Source of the DNA: Eubacterium sp. AF22-8LB
GTDB taxonomy: Bacteria > Bacillota_I > Bacilli_A > Erysipelotrichales > Erysipelotrichaceae
Direction: 5' to 3'
DNA: 64,000 bases
Assembly: GCF_003458715.1 (NCBI RefSeq)
Contig: NZ_QRVI01000002.1
Location: 1 to 64,000 of the forward strand
Shown: piece after piece, positions 35,616-44,906 of the stretch
How positions within the stretch are numbered: position 1 is the stretch's first letter
Layout of the letters: the number at the start of each line of letters is the position of its first letter
Notes under the pieces: generated by a model
Database searches by the model: none
Told to the model about the DNA's origin: nothing
The model's input: only the letters and a program-made list of their open reading frames with translations
Translations under genes and position numbers: made by a program

Positions 35616-37394
35616 ATGATTACAGAAAGAATTTCAAAATTACGTGAAAAGATGAAGGAGAATGATGTACAAGCTTACATTGTACCTACAAGTGACTTCC
35701 ATGAAACAGAATATGTTTGCGAATATTTCGCATGTCGTAAATATATGTCTGGCTTTACAGGGAGTGCTGGTGTTTTAGTTGTATTACTAGACAAGGCTGC
35801 ATTATGGACAGATGGACGTTACTTTATTCAGGCCGCTAACCAATTAGAAGGTACAGGCATTGATTTGATGAAGATGGGCCAACCTGGTGTTCCTGAGATT
35901 GATGCGTATATTGTTGAAAACTTAAAAGAAAATGATACGGTGGGTTTTGATGGTCGTGTTATGAACACAAAGGATGCATTGGCATATAAATCTGTATTTG
36001 ACTTAGCCCATTTAAATATGAATATAAATCTAGATTTAGTGAATGATGTCTGGCAAGATCGTCCAGAGCTTCCTAGTACACCAACTTTCCACTATGCAGA
36101 GAAATTTTCTGGTGAATCTATGGAAAGTAAATTGGCTCGTTTGCGTGCTTTCTTAAAGGAAAACCATGTGGATTCAATCGTACTAACAAGTGTCGATCAG
36201 ATTGCTTGGCTATACAATTTAAGAGCCCATGATATTCCAAACTTTCCAGTTGCGCTAGCCTATTCCATTGTTTCTTTAGATTCAGCTGCAATTTATATGG
36301 ACGCTTCTCGTTTAGATGAATTATCACAAAAAGAATTTAATAAAAATAACGTAAAGGTTTGTGGATATAACGATATTTATGAAGATACAAAGGCTTTAGA
36401 AAACTCAGTTTTAATCGATCATTCCAGTGTGAACTATGCGATTGTTTCAAATTTAAAGGCTAAGCCTGTCTTTAAGGAAAGTCCAATCGTATTATGGAAG
36501 GCTTTAAAGAATGAAACAGAATTAAAATGTACGAAGTGGGCACACATTAAAGATGGTGTGGCCGTCACAAAGTTCATGTATTGGCTAAAGAATAATGTGG
36601 GTAAGGTGGATATGAGCGAAATGAGCGTTCAATCTAAATTACAAGTTTTGCGTAGTGAACAAGAAAACTATTTAGAGGATAGCTTTGATACGATTTGTGC
36701 TTATAAAGACCATGCCGCTATGATGCACTATTCTTCTAAGCCAGAAACAAATGTAGCCATCAAAAATGAGGGTATGCTTCTAATTGATAGTGGTGGACAA
36801 TATTTAGAAGGTACAACCGATATTACGCGTACATTTGTGTTGGGTCCAATCAGTGAAGAAGAGAAATATTGGTTTACAAAGGCTTTAAGAGGGCACATTC
36901 GTTTATCTGATGCACACTTCTTATTTGGATGTTCAGGAATAAACTTAGATATTTTGGCTCGTGGACCACTATGGGACAAAGATATGGATTATCAATGTGG
37001 TACAGGACATGGTGTAGGCCACTTATTAAACGTACACGAATCACCAAATGGATTTAGATGGAGAGTTTTACCTCACCGCAATGAAATGTGTGTGTTAGAC
37101 GAAGGTATGATTACTTCAAATGAACCAGGTGTGTATTGTGAAGGTAAGTTTGGAATTCGTCATGAAAATGAAATGGTTGTTGTTAAGGGAAACACAAACA
37201 ACTATGGTCAGTTCATGCATTTTGAGCCTTTGACATTTGTACCATTTGACTTAGATGGTATTGACGTTTCATTATTGACAAATGAAGAGAAGGCTTGGCT
37301 AAACAATTATCATAAAGAAGTATTTGAAAAGATTAGTCCTTATTTAACAAGTGATGAAGTAGACTGGTTGAAATCTGCTTGTAGATCCATTTAA
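35616..37394 (+). CDS. Xaa-Pro aminopeptidase (M24B)
   Basis: Removes N-terminal residues that precede proline. The 592-residue protein has the long three-domain arrangement of eukaryote-like aminopeptidase P, with two creatinase-type N-terminal domains and a C-terminal pita-bread domain. The metal ligands are in DSGGQYLEGTTDITR, GTGHGVGHLLNVHE and NEPGVYCEG plus the later HENE. It shares its last two bases with the next start (TAATG overlap). Confidence 0.94.
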   Translation: MITERISKLREKMKENDVQAYIVPTSDFHETEYVCEYFACRKYMSGFTGSAGVLVVLLDKAALWTDGRYFIQAANQLEGTGIDLMKMGQPGVPEIDAYIVENLKENDTVGFDGRVMNTKDALAYKSVFDLAHLNMNINLDLVNDVWQDRPELPSTPTFHYAEKFSGESMESKLARLRAFLKENHVDSIVLTSVDQIAWLYNLRAHDIPNFPVALAYSIVSLDSAAIYMDASRLDELSQKEFNKNNVKVCGYNDIYEDTKALENSVLIDHSSVNYAIVSNLKAKPVFKESPIVLWKALKNETELKCTKWAHIKDGVAVTKFMYWLKNNVGKVDMSEMSVQSKLQVLRSEQENYLEDSFDTICAYKDHAAMMHYSSKPETNVAIKNEGMLLIDSGGQYLEGTTDITRTFVLGPISEEEKYWFTKALRGHIRLSDAHFLFGCSGINLDILARGPLWDKDMDYQCGTGHGVGHLLNVHESPNGFRWRVLPHRNEMCVLDEGMITSNEPGVYCEGKFGIRHENEMVVVKGNTNNYGQFMHFEPLTFVPFDLDGIDVSLLTNEEKAWLNNYHKEVFEKISPYLTSDEVDWLKSACRSI

Positions 37395-37876
37395 TGAAGG
37401 AAAGAATGATACCTGTAACATGTCCACATTGTGGGCATGTTTTTGAGATAAAAAGAGATACGGTTGTGATTGCACAAATGGATAGTGTGGCCAAAAAAAG
37501 ATTAAATGATGGTTCTTACTTTATGCACCAGTGCCAACATTGTAAGAATATGTTTTATTTATACTATCCATTTCTATATCGAGATCCAAAAAAGAAGTTT
37601 GATCTTGTCTTAACACAAAATAAAACGATTGATCAATTACCCGAAGATGAACGAGTTGTATTGTGTCATAGTGTGACACAGTTCTTGTTGGCATTTAAGA
37701 TTTATGATCAGTGTTTAAATCCAGTTTTGATTATCAACAAGAAGAAGATGTTGGAAAGAAAACTGGGTCATTCGATTCGTTTTGATTATTATGATCAAAA
37801 AAATGGATGTCTTTGGTTTGAAGATGTCGCTGTATCTTTAACGGAAAAGGAATGTAAAGAGATTCTTATTTTGTAG
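37394..37876 (+). CDS. CpXC domain protein
   Basis: The 160-residue protein begins with a CPHCGH motif (Cys10-Cys13) and has a second pair CQHC about 40 residues on, matching the CpXC zinc-ribbon-like domain. Function is unknown. The start overlaps the M24 stop, so translation is coupled. Confidence 0.8.
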   Translation: MKERMIPVTCPHCGHVFEIKRDTVVIAQMDSVAKKRLNDGSYFMHQCQHCKNMFYLYYPFLYRDPKKKFDLVLTQNKTIDQLPEDERVVLCHSVTQFLLAFKIYDQCLNPVLIINKKKMLERKLGHSIRFDYYDQKNGCLWFEDVAVSLTEKECKEILIL

Positions 37877-37923
37877 TCTAAGTAAAATGCGTTATAATAG
37901 GCACTAGAAATGAGGTTTAAGAT

Positions 37924-38925
37924 ATGAATATTTTAATTGCAGGTGGAACCGGATATATTGGTAGTCATATTTGTGTTGAATTATTAGAAAGTGGTCATGA
38001 CGTTGTTGTGATCGATGATTTCTCCAATTCTAAACCAGATGTGTTGGATTCAATCTATAAGATTACAGGAAAGCATGTTAAGTTTTATGAATTTAATGTG
38101 TTAGATGAAGAAAAGACGGAAGCTGTATTTGCAGAAAATAAATTGGATGCGGTCATTCATTGTTGTGCATTTAAGGCGGTTGGTGAAAGTGTTCAAAAGC
38201 CAATTGAGTATTATACAAATAACTTGATGACAACTTTAGTGGTTGCCAAGATGATGAAAAAATACAATGTGCCAAGTATTGTATTTAGTTCAAGTGCTAC
38301 TGTTTATGGAGATCCAGAAGTGGTTCCTTTGACAGAGGATTGTAAGCTTGGTGAAACAACCAATCCATATGGAGCTACAAAGGCTATGATGGAAAGAATT
38401 TTAACAGATGTACAGTTCGCCAATCCAGAAATGAGTGTAACTCTACTTCGTTATTTCAATCCAATTGGAGCACATGAATCGGGATTGATTGGTGAAAATC
38501 CAAAGGGAATCCCAAATAACTTGATGCCTTATATTATGAAGGTGGCTACTGGAGAACTTCCTGAACTTGGCGTATTTGGGGATGACTATGATACGCCGGA
38601 TGGAACTGGGGTTCGTGACTACATTCATGTGGTTGACTTGGCTAAGGGTCATGTACTTGCGATTGAAAAATACAATACGCCAGGTGTTCATATTTGTAAC
38701 TTGGGAACAGGAAAAGGCTATAGTGTATTAGATATTGTACATGCCTTTGAAAGAGTGAATGGTATTAAGATTCCTTATGTGATCAAACCTAGACGTCCAG
38801 GAGATATTGCGACTTGTTATGCAGATCCTACAAGAGCTAAAGTTGAACTAGGCTGGGTTGCAGAAAAGAATCTAGATGATATGTGTAGAGATACATGGAA
38901 TTTTGCGAAAAAACAATTATTATAA
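37924..38925 (+). CDS. galE: UDP-glucose 4-epimerase
   Basis: Interconverts UDP-glucose and UDP-galactose. The 333-residue short-chain dehydrogenase has the NAD-binding GGTGYIGSH (residues 7-15), catalytic Ser in FSSSATVYG and the YxxxK pair in NPYGATKAM. A TATAAT lies upstream and GAGGT precedes the ATG. It sits a few kilobases from the beta-galactosidase gene, consistent with galactose use, but other Leloir genes are absent here. TrpS follows after 12 bases. Confidence 0.95.
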   Translation: MNILIAGGTGYIGSHICVELLESGHDVVVIDDFSNSKPDVLDSIYKITGKHVKFYEFNVLDEEKTEAVFAENKLDAVIHCCAFKAVGESVQKPIEYYTNNLMTTLVVAKMMKKYNVPSIVFSSSATVYGDPEVVPLTEDCKLGETTNPYGATKAMMERILTDVQFANPEMSVTLLRYFNPIGAHESGLIGENPKGIPNNLMPYIMKVATGELPELGVFGDDYDTPDGTGVRDYIHVVDLAKGHVLAIEKYNTPGVHICNLGTGKGYSVLDIVHAFERVNGIKIPYVIKPRRPGDIATCYADPTRAKVELGWVAEKNLDDMCRDTWNFAKKQLL

Positions 38926-38937
38926 GATGAGGTATTT

Positions 38938-39996
38938 ATGGCAAAAATTATTTTAACGGGGGATCGTCCCACTGGGAAATTACATATTGGACATTATGTT
39001 GGTTCATTAAGAAATCGTGTTCTTTTACAGAATTCAGGAGAATATGATGAAATTTATATTATGATTGCGGATGCACAGGCATTGACAGATAATTTTGACA
39101 ATCCGGATAAGGTTCGTGAAAACATCTTAGAGGTTGCCCTAGACTATTTGGCTTGTGGAATCGATCCTAGTAAGACAACGATTTTTATTCAGTCTGAAAT
39201 TAGTCAATTAACAGAATTGACATTCTATTATATGAACTTAGTTTCAGTGAGTCGTCTTCAAAGAAATCCAACTGTAAAAGCAGAAATTAAGATGCGTGGC
39301 TTTGATGCGAGTATTCCAGTTGGCTTCCAGTGTTATCCAATTTCACAGGCAGCCGATATTACAGCGTTTAAGGCAACGACAGTTCCTGCTGGAGAAGACC
39401 AGATGCCAATGATTGAGCAGACACAGGAAATTGTACATAAATTTAATTCCATTTATGGGGAGACGTTGGTTGAACCAAAGATCTTATTACCACAAAACTG
39501 TGCTTGTTTAAGACTTCCTGGTACGGATGGTAAGGCGAAGATGTCTAAATCATTAGGTAACTGTATTTATTTATCGGATGATGAAGAAACAATCAAAAAG
39601 AAAGTTATGAGTATGTATACAGATCCTGATCATATTAAGGTGAGTGATCCTGGTAAGATTGAAGGAAACTGTGTATTTACTTATTTAGATGCGTTCTGTA
39701 AGCCGGAGCACTTTGAAAAGTACTTGCCTGAATATGAAAACTTAGATGCATTAAAGGCACACTATCAGCGTGGTGGTTTAGGAGATGTAAAAGTAAAACG
39801 TTTCTTAAATAGTGTAATGCAGGAAGAATTAAGACCTATTCGTCAAAGAAGACAAGAGTGGGAAGCTAAACTTCCAGAGGTTGTCAAGATTTTAGAAGAG
39901 GGTACAAAAAAGGCGTATGCCACAGCTGAAAAGACTTTGGATGAAGTAAAATCAAGTATGAAAATTAATTATTTTAAAGATAATTCTTTGATTTAG
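38938..39996 (+). CDS. trpS: Tryptophan-tRNA ligase
   Basis: Charges tRNA-Trp. The 352-residue class I synthetase has the PTGKLHIGHYVGSLRN segment with HIGH, and KMSKS (AKMSKSLGN near residue 200). GAGGT lies upstream. It is 12 bases from galE, and no T-box or trp leader is visible. Confidence 0.95.
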   Translation: MAKIILTGDRPTGKLHIGHYVGSLRNRVLLQNSGEYDEIYIMIADAQALTDNFDNPDKVRENILEVALDYLACGIDPSKTTIFIQSEISQLTELTFYYMNLVSVSRLQRNPTVKAEIKMRGFDASIPVGFQCYPISQAADITAFKATTVPAGEDQMPMIEQTQEIVHKFNSIYGETLVEPKILLPQNCACLRLPGTDGKAKMSKSLGNCIYLSDDEETIKKKVMSMYTDPDHIKVSDPGKIEGNCVFTYLDAFCKPEHFEKYLPEYENLDALKAHYQRGGLGDVKVKRFLNSVMQEELRPIRQRRQEWEAKLPEVVKILEEGTKKAYATAEKTLDEVKSSMKINYFKDNSLI

Positions 39997-40006
39997 GGGA
40001 TAGATT

Positions 40007-40351
40007 ATGGTAGTTGTAGATAAAGAAAATTTTATGGGTGGAACAGGCACTGCACATTTTGAACATGTCATGATGGCTGATGAAATGCATGGTATGAATC
40101 GTGTCTATGCCAAGGTTACTTTAAAAAAAGGTTGCAGTGTTGGTTATCATGTTCATAATGGAGATGGCGAAGATTATTTTGTCCTTTCTGGAACGGCAAC
40201 ACTTGATGACAATCATGAGAGAACTTTATATTTAAAACCAGGTGAACACTATTTTACACCGAATGGCAAGGGTCATAGTATTTTAAATGAACAGGATGAA
40301 GATTTAGTGTTTATGGCATTGATTATCTATGATCATGAACAAAAAATATAA
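40007..40351 (+). CDS. Cupin-domain protein
   Basis: The 114-residue single beta-barrel has the cupin motif 1 pattern GYHVHNGDGEDYFVL and motif 2 GEHYFTPNGKGHS, which would bind a metal through the histidines and Glu. Cupins of this size include isomerases and dioxygenases; no substrate can be named. It begins 10 bases after trpS, with GGGGA in that space as a weak ribosome site, so it is probably co-transcribed. Confidence 0.85.
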   Translation: MVVVDKENFMGGTGTAHFEHVMMADEMHGMNRVYAKVTLKKGCSVGYHVHNGDGEDYFVLSGTATLDDNHERTLYLKPGEHYFTPNGKGHSILNEQDEDLVFMALIIYDHEQKI

Positions 40352-40411
40352 ATAGTTTATTAATTTGTGCAAACAACTTATACAAAATTACGTTATAATA
40401 CTAATGGTTTT

Positions 40412-40429
40412 GTGAAAGCGTTTTCGCAC
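40412..40429 (+). promoter_or_regulatory. cre-like (CcpA) site at the small-RNA promoter
   Basis: GTGAAAGCGTTTTCGCAC is a near-palindrome that matches the catabolite-response consensus TGNAANCGNTNNCA with one mismatch (40413-40426). It begins 13 bases after TATAAT (40394-40399), so CcpA bound here would block transcription from this promoter. Confidence 0.55.
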
Positions 40430-40514
40430 ATAGAACTATTTCTCTCTATAATATTTCTGTGAGAAATATCCGTCAACTTATTCTCTTAAATCGCGACTTA
40501 ATAGAGAATACACA

Positions 40515-40546
40515 AAGAGTAGGAAAGCAGCCTACTCTTTTTTTTT
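40515..40546 (+). terminator. Terminator of the candidate small RNA
   Basis: Nine-pair stem AAGAGTAGG / CCTACTCTT with a seven-base loop, ending in a ~10-T run. Confidence 0.85.
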
Positions 40547-40610
40547 CAAATAAATTCAATTTAACTAAAAAGTACAAAGACAAATGAAGTTAGATTGGTT
40601 ATAATAAATA

Positions 40611-40692
40611 TGTATTGAGAGCTAATACATGAAACTTCCTTTCTATCTTAAACTTAAGGAAAGCGGCAGGACTTTGTGTCTTGTCGTTTTTC
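40611..40692 (+). ncRNA. Candidate second short transcript or S66 leader
   Basis: TATAAT (40600-40605) precedes a short hairpin TGTATT / AATACA (40611-40629) and a terminator-like stem CGGCAGGAC / GTCTTGTCG with a T-run (about 40665-40690). TTCCTT just upstream can pair with AAGGAA at the base of that stem, so an alternative fold is possible. A further TATAAT (40696-40701) follows and would drive the S66 gene on its own. It is either a terminated leader or a tiny RNA. Confidence 0.3.
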
Positions 40693-40721
40693 CTTTATAA
40701 TGGATATGGAGGTTTTTAATT

Positions 40722-41702
40722 ATGAAATATCCTAAGTTTTTAAATGAGAAAAATAATACGATTGGTGTGTGTGCTATGTCAAGTGGTGTCGGACATAAGT
40801 TAGACAGCTTTGAAGAGTCTATAGATTATATTAAATCTTTTGGGTTTAATGTTGTAGAAAGTAGTAGTGTTCGTAATGATAGTGAGCCGAGTTGTGATGG
40901 AGCAATGCGTGTTCATGAATTGAATTCTTTGGTGAATGATTCGAGTATTGGTGCAGTATGGTTAGCTGCGGGTGGTGATTTTCAGTTTGAAACATTGCCA
41001 TATATTGATTTTGATTGGATTGAAAAACATCCAAAGTGGTATCTAGGGGCAAGTGATCCTACAAATCTATTGTTTCCCGTGACTTGTAAGTGTGATATAG
41101 CTACAATTTATGGGTTTAATGCCGGAAGCTTTGATGTGTATGGAATCAATGAATATTCAAATTTATGCTTGAATTTTTTGAAGGGTGAAAATCCTGTACT
41201 TCATTCTAGCTCTAAACATCAGGATGTAAATTTTTATAATGATGGAGCACCTATTTTAAATACGAAAACAGAATATATTGGCAGTTGTGAAGTAGAGGGA
41301 AGATTACTTGGTGGATGTTTTGAGAGTATCAATGATATGGCAGGAACGCCTTATGATTATGTAGAAGAATTTAATTCTCGTTATCAATCGGATGGTATTA
41401 TTTGGTTCTTTGATATTTTTTCAATGAATTCCTGTGATGTATATCGTGCTTTATTAAAGATGAAGTATATGGGTTATTTTAAATACACAAAGGCTATATT
41501 GGTGGGTCGTGTATTGTTTAAGAATGTTTCAGATTTAATTGGATATGAAGAGGCTTTTAAAAAGGCTTTGCCTGAAATAGATGTTGTATTTAAGATGGAT
41601 ATTGGACATACCTATCCGCATATGTATGTCGTAAATGGCGCTATGGCTCATGTTCAGATTTCAAATGGTTCTGGAAGTATTGAGTATGAATTAAATGAGT
41701 AA
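40722..41702 (+). CDS. S66 family peptidase (LD-carboxypeptidase / MccF-like)
   Basis: Serine peptidase of the LdcA/MccF family, which either trims muropeptide L,D-bonds or cleaves nucleotide-peptide antibiotics such as microcin C. The 326-residue protein has the nucleophile in GASDPTNLL, the Glu of EGRLLGG and the His of DIGHTYP. There is no signal peptide, so it acts in the cytosol. The protein resembles the MccF-like branch in length and loops, but the two activities cannot be told apart by sequence alone. GGAGG precedes the ATG, with TATAAT at 40696. Confidence 0.88.
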   Translation: MKYPKFLNEKNNTIGVCAMSSGVGHKLDSFEESIDYIKSFGFNVVESSSVRNDSEPSCDGAMRVHELNSLVNDSSIGAVWLAAGGDFQFETLPYIDFDWIEKHPKWYLGASDPTNLLFPVTCKCDIATIYGFNAGSFDVYGINEYSNLCLNFLKGENPVLHSSSKHQDVNFYNDGAPILNTKTEYIGSCEVEGRLLGGCFESINDMAGTPYDYVEEFNSRYQSDGIIWFFDIFSMNSCDVYRALLKMKYMGYFKYTKAILVGRVLFKNVSDLIGYEEAFKKALPEIDVVFKMDIGHTYPHMYVVNGAMAHVQISNGSGSIEYELNE

Positions 41703-41737
41703 TGATAAATAAAAACAAGCTTCAGTGAAAGCTTGTT

Positions 41738-44632
41738 TTATTTCTTGTTGATGTATAACGTACAAGTAAAATCTAAGTTTTTAGATTGATCAATCAAATA
41801 TTGTGGTTGTACCTTTGCTCCCCAACTATTGATTCCGCCTACGCCCATTTGTTGCTTAGCTATACGCAAATAGGTTGTGTGTGTTTGTGGCAGTTCAAAT
41901 GTATGCTTAGCTGTATAAAGATGCATAAAGGAATACTTGCTGGCTTGACATTCCATATTTTCTGCCTTGATATTGAATCCAATTGTTGGATTGGATAGGC
42001 CACACCATTTGCATTCCACATGATTGCCATGTTCTTGTGGTTTTAAGTATGGAATGTAGTTTGTTTTAATATCCTCAAAGTAGAAGTCGGTTAAGGCATG
42101 GTTTCGATCGATGTATGTATCTTTTTCGCCTTTGCCAAAGTACGCAAAGTTTGAGAATTCTTCTTTTAACGCAAATTCTATACCGAATAATGGGAGTGTT
42201 GTTCGTTTTGAGTTTTTATCCATATGCATCTGGATTTGAATATTTTGATTGTTGTAGATTGTATAGACAAGCTTACAAGGCTCTTCAATCGATTCAAGCT
42301 GCATGGTATACATAAATTGGGCGCATTTTGAATTGCGAACCATTTTAAAATCAGTCACATGCTGGAATAGACTGGCATTCAGCCATGGGGCAAAACTTTG
42401 GTTAGCACCACGATCATTATCCGTTAAAGCACGATAGAAAATAGGTCTAGGAGCTTCTTTTAGGAGTTCTTCGTTATTTACTAAAATAGATACTAAGCCT
42501 TTTCTTTTGTCAAATAAAAATTCAGTATCGATAAATTGTACGCCAACTGTATTTTGTCCTTCAACCACGAGCATAGCCTGCGCATTGGGTTCATCTTCTT
42601 TGACTTCGAATACTTGTTGGTCAAAGGATTGAATGCCAAATGGTGTTTTATAATAAATTGTTTTTGTATAGTAGCCAGGTGTATTGATTTGTTTAAATTG
42701 TACGGGCATCGTTTTTGTGGTACCCGGTTCTACACTTGTATTAAAGATACCGGATTGAATGACTAAACCATTTCTTTTTAATTCAAACACAAAGGTATCT
42801 TTGCTTAAATCGTAGAACAGGTTTTTATTTTTGATCGTAACGGAATCAAAATGGATTTCCATATCGACATAGCGATAGAGTTGTTTTAACTCTTGGCTTT
42901 TTCCTGTTTCTTGGCGATTGGCTAGTAATATACCATCGCCACAGAAGTTAGAGTCGTTTGGATAATCATCAAAGTCTTGGCCATAATAATAGTTACCCTC
43001 TTTTTCGATTGCCTGATCTACATAGTCCCATACAAAGCCGCCTTGGTATTGTTCGTATTCATCTTCTAAATGGGTATATTCTTCCATTCCGCCTAGGCTG
43101 TTTCCCATTGCGTGCATATATTCACACAACACGAATGGCTTGATGGGATGTGCTTCTAGATAGGCTTTTACACTTTCAGGACTGGCGTACATTCTTGATT
43201 CGATATCCGAAGCATTTTCAAATGTGCGATCCTGTGTAATACCTTCATAATGCACGAGTCTTGATGGATCTTGTTCTTTGAAGTAGTCGTGTAGAATCAT
43301 AAAGTTAGATCCGCTGCCAGCTTCATTTCCTAGTGACCACATTAAAATGCATGGATGGTTTTTATCTCTTTCGTACATGCTTCGAGCTCTGTCTAATAGA
43401 CAATCGGTCCATTCAGGCTTGTTTTGTGGGATGATTTCATTGGCTCCATGTGTTTCTAAATTCATTTCATCAATCACATAGATACCGTATTGGTCGCATA
43501 GCTTATACCAATAGGAATGGTTTGGATAATGAGATGTTCTTACGGCGTTGATGTTTAATGATTTCAAAATATGGATATCTTGTTCCATTTGTTCTAAAGA
43601 AAGGCATCTTCCATTTTTTGGATCCCATTCATGGCGGTTGATGCCATGGAAGACAATGCGTTTGCCATTTAATTTCATAATGCCATATTCAAGACTGAAT
43701 TTACGAAAGCCAATTTGTTCGTGTATGGTTTCTAAAATTTCATTTTGTGCATCGTATAAAACCAATTCCAATTGATATAAATTTGGAAATTCACTACTCC
43801 AAAGACTTGTGTTTTCAACAGGGATTTCAAATTGATCTTGCATATTGCCATTCCATACAATATTTCCTTGTGGATCATAGAGCTTGACCTGCAGTGTATG
43901 TGCTTGACTATTTGTTAGCTTACAAGTACATGTAAGAATACTCTTCTTTGTGTCTAGATCAATGTTTGTATCCATTTTCAAATCCAGTATATGAAGGCTA
44001 GGCTGTCGATAGATCATGACATCTCTAAAGATACCGCTAAAGCGCCACATATCCTGGTCTTCTAGCCATGTGCCTGTGCACTTTTCAAAGATGCGTACGC
44101 ATAAGATGTTGTCTTTTTCTTGTACATATTTAGTAATGTCAAAACGACTGGGTGTAAAGGAATCTTCGCTGTAGCCAATGAACTTTCCATTAAGCCAGAT
44201 GTAGATGTTAGATTCTACGCCTTCAAAGGAAAGAATCAATCGGTCATTGATGAAGTCTTGTGGAAGATCAAAGCTTTTTCGATATTGAAAGACTTTGTTT
44301 CGATCCATATCCACTTGTCCCGGCTTAACATAGTCCTTACCATCCCAAGGGTAGGTTACATCGGTGTAGTGGGGTTGATCAAAACCTTGCAGCTGGATGT
44401 GTCCTGGTACTTGGATGTCGTCCCAGTTTGAATCGTTAAATTCTGTATTATAAAAGAATTTAAAGGTGGAATCATAGTTTTTACTCATATTGAATTTCCA
44501 TGTTCCATTTAATGAAAATGAGCTTGGTTGTTTATCCTTTCCAATTGTATATATATGGTCACTATAGGCCTGTAGCCGGTTAACTTGAAAGACTCTTGAG
44601 TCTTTTAGCCAGTTTAAATCTGGTGTTCGCAT
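41738..44632 (-). CDS. lacZ: Beta-galactosidase (GH2)
   Basis: Hydrolyses beta-galactosides such as lactose to galactose and glucose. The 964-residue protein shows the full LacZ plan: sugar-binding domain, Ig-like domains, TIM barrel, and the beta-sandwich C-terminal domain. The acid/base is Glu437 (SLGNEAGSG) and the nucleophile Glu504 (LCEYMHAMGN). There is no signal peptide. Met at 44632 is chosen because GAGGAG lies upstream of it; the longer in-frame start at 44665 lies within a few bases of the -10 box and has no ribosome site. It is transcribed alone from its own promoter, convergent with the S66 gene. Confidence 0.95.
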   Translation of the reverse strand: MRTPDLNWLKDSRVFQVNRLQAYSDHIYTIGKDKQPSSFSLNGTWKFNMSKNYDSTFKFFYNTEFNDSNWDDIQVPGHIQLQGFDQPHYTDVTYPWDGKDYVKPGQVDMDRNKVFQYRKSFDLPQDFINDRLILSFEGVESNIYIWLNGKFIGYSEDSFTPSRFDITKYVQEKDNILCVRIFEKCTGTWLEDQDMWRFSGIFRDVMIYRQPSLHILDLKMDTNIDLDTKKSILTCTCKLTNSQAHTLQVKLYDPQGNIVWNGNMQDQFEIPVENTSLWSSEFPNLYQLELVLYDAQNEILETIHEQIGFRKFSLEYGIMKLNGKRIVFHGINRHEWDPKNGRCLSLEQMEQDIHILKSLNINAVRTSHYPNHSYWYKLCDQYGIYVIDEMNLETHGANEIIPQNKPEWTDCLLDRARSMYERDKNHPCILMWSLGNEAGSGSNFMILHDYFKEQDPSRLVHYEGITQDRTFENASDIESRMYASPESVKAYLEAHPIKPFVLCEYMHAMGNSLGGMEEYTHLEDEYEQYQGGFVWDYVDQAIEKEGNYYYGQDFDDYPNDSNFCGDGILLANRQETGKSQELKQLYRYVDMEIHFDSVTIKNKNLFYDLSKDTFVFELKRNGLVIQSGIFNTSVEPGTTKTMPVQFKQINTPGYYTKTIYYKTPFGIQSFDQQVFEVKEDEPNAQAMLVVEGQNTVGVQFIDTEFLFDKRKGLVSILVNNEELLKEAPRPIFYRALTDNDRGANQSFAPWLNASLFQHVTDFKMVRNSKCAQFMYTMQLESIEEPCKLVYTIYNNQNIQIQMHMDKNSKRTTLPLFGIEFALKEEFSNFAYFGKGEKDTYIDRNHALTDFYFEDIKTNYIPYLKPQEHGNHVECKWCGLSNPTIGFNIKAENMECQASKYSFMHLYTAKHTFELPQTHTTYLRIAKQQMGVGGINSWGAKVQPQYLIDQSKNLDFTCTLYINKK

Positions 44633-44663
44633 GTGTATCACTCCTCGTATGTTGGTAACTTTC

Positions 44664-44693
44664 ATTATAGCTTGAAATAAAGATAAAAATCAA
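44664..44693 (-). promoter_or_regulatory. Promoter of lacZ
   Basis: On the minus strand, TTGATT (44688-44693), an 18-base spacer and TATAAT (44664-44669). Confidence 0.65.
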
Positions 44694-44724
44694 TTAGAAT
44701 AAATGGGAAATTGGAGGTTTGAAA

Positions 44725-44859
44725 ATGTCAGACTTAATTGGTTTTGTGATTTCAATAGCTTTAATTTATATTGGACTAAAGGTTACATTTAAATTCATAA
44801 AATGGATTGGAATCTTAATGATCGTTTTATGTATATTTAAAATAATTGCGTTTATTTAG
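44725..44859 (+). CDS. Small membrane protein, 44 residues
   Basis: A short gene with a strong ribosome site (GGAGG, ending eight bases before the ATG). The product is almost wholly hydrophobic (two likely helices, about residues 4-20 and 25-43) with a lysine-rich middle. A long stem terminator follows directly. Function unknown; no relatives are recognised. Confidence 0.6.
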   Translation: MSDLIGFVISIALIYIGLKVTFKFIKWIGILMIVLCIFKIIAFI

Positions 44860-44904
44860 GCATCTTTCTTGATAGGTGTATGTTTATCAAGAAAGGTGCT
44901 TTTT
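44860..44904 (+). terminator. Terminator after the 44-residue protein gene
   Basis: A 15-base stem GCATCTTTCTTGATA / TATCAAGAAAGGTGC with a ten-base loop and five T. Confidence 0.8.
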
Positions 44905-44906
44905 AA

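Larger units (their letters stand above)
40406..40546 (+). ncRNA. Candidate small RNA under catabolite control
   Basis: A TATAAT box (40394-40399) is followed by ~140 bases without a credible open frame and by a strong hairpin terminator (40515-40523 / 40531-40539, plus T-run to 40546). Internal structure includes an eight-pair hairpin ATATTTCT / AGAAATAT and a long TATTCTCT / AGAGAATA hairpin, and TTTTGTG at the 5' end could pair with CACAAAG near the 3' end. This would be an independent transcript after the cupin gene. No known RNA family is recognised; 6S RNA was considered. The -35 is weak. Confidence 0.45.

Noticed and set aside
32360..38937. T-box leaders before gltX or trpS
   Set aside because: The upstream intervals (41 and 12 bases) are too short and lack a T-box sequence.
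40406..40546. The structured RNA after the cupin gene as 6S RNA
   Set aside because: It has a 5'-3' pairing and internal hairpins, but length (~140) and the central region do not clearly match 6S. I list it as an unassigned candidate.
44876..44906. Start of a 129-residue protein at 44876
   Set aside because: The start lies inside the terminator hairpin of the preceding gene and there is no ribosome site; a frameshifted gene from 44907 fits better.
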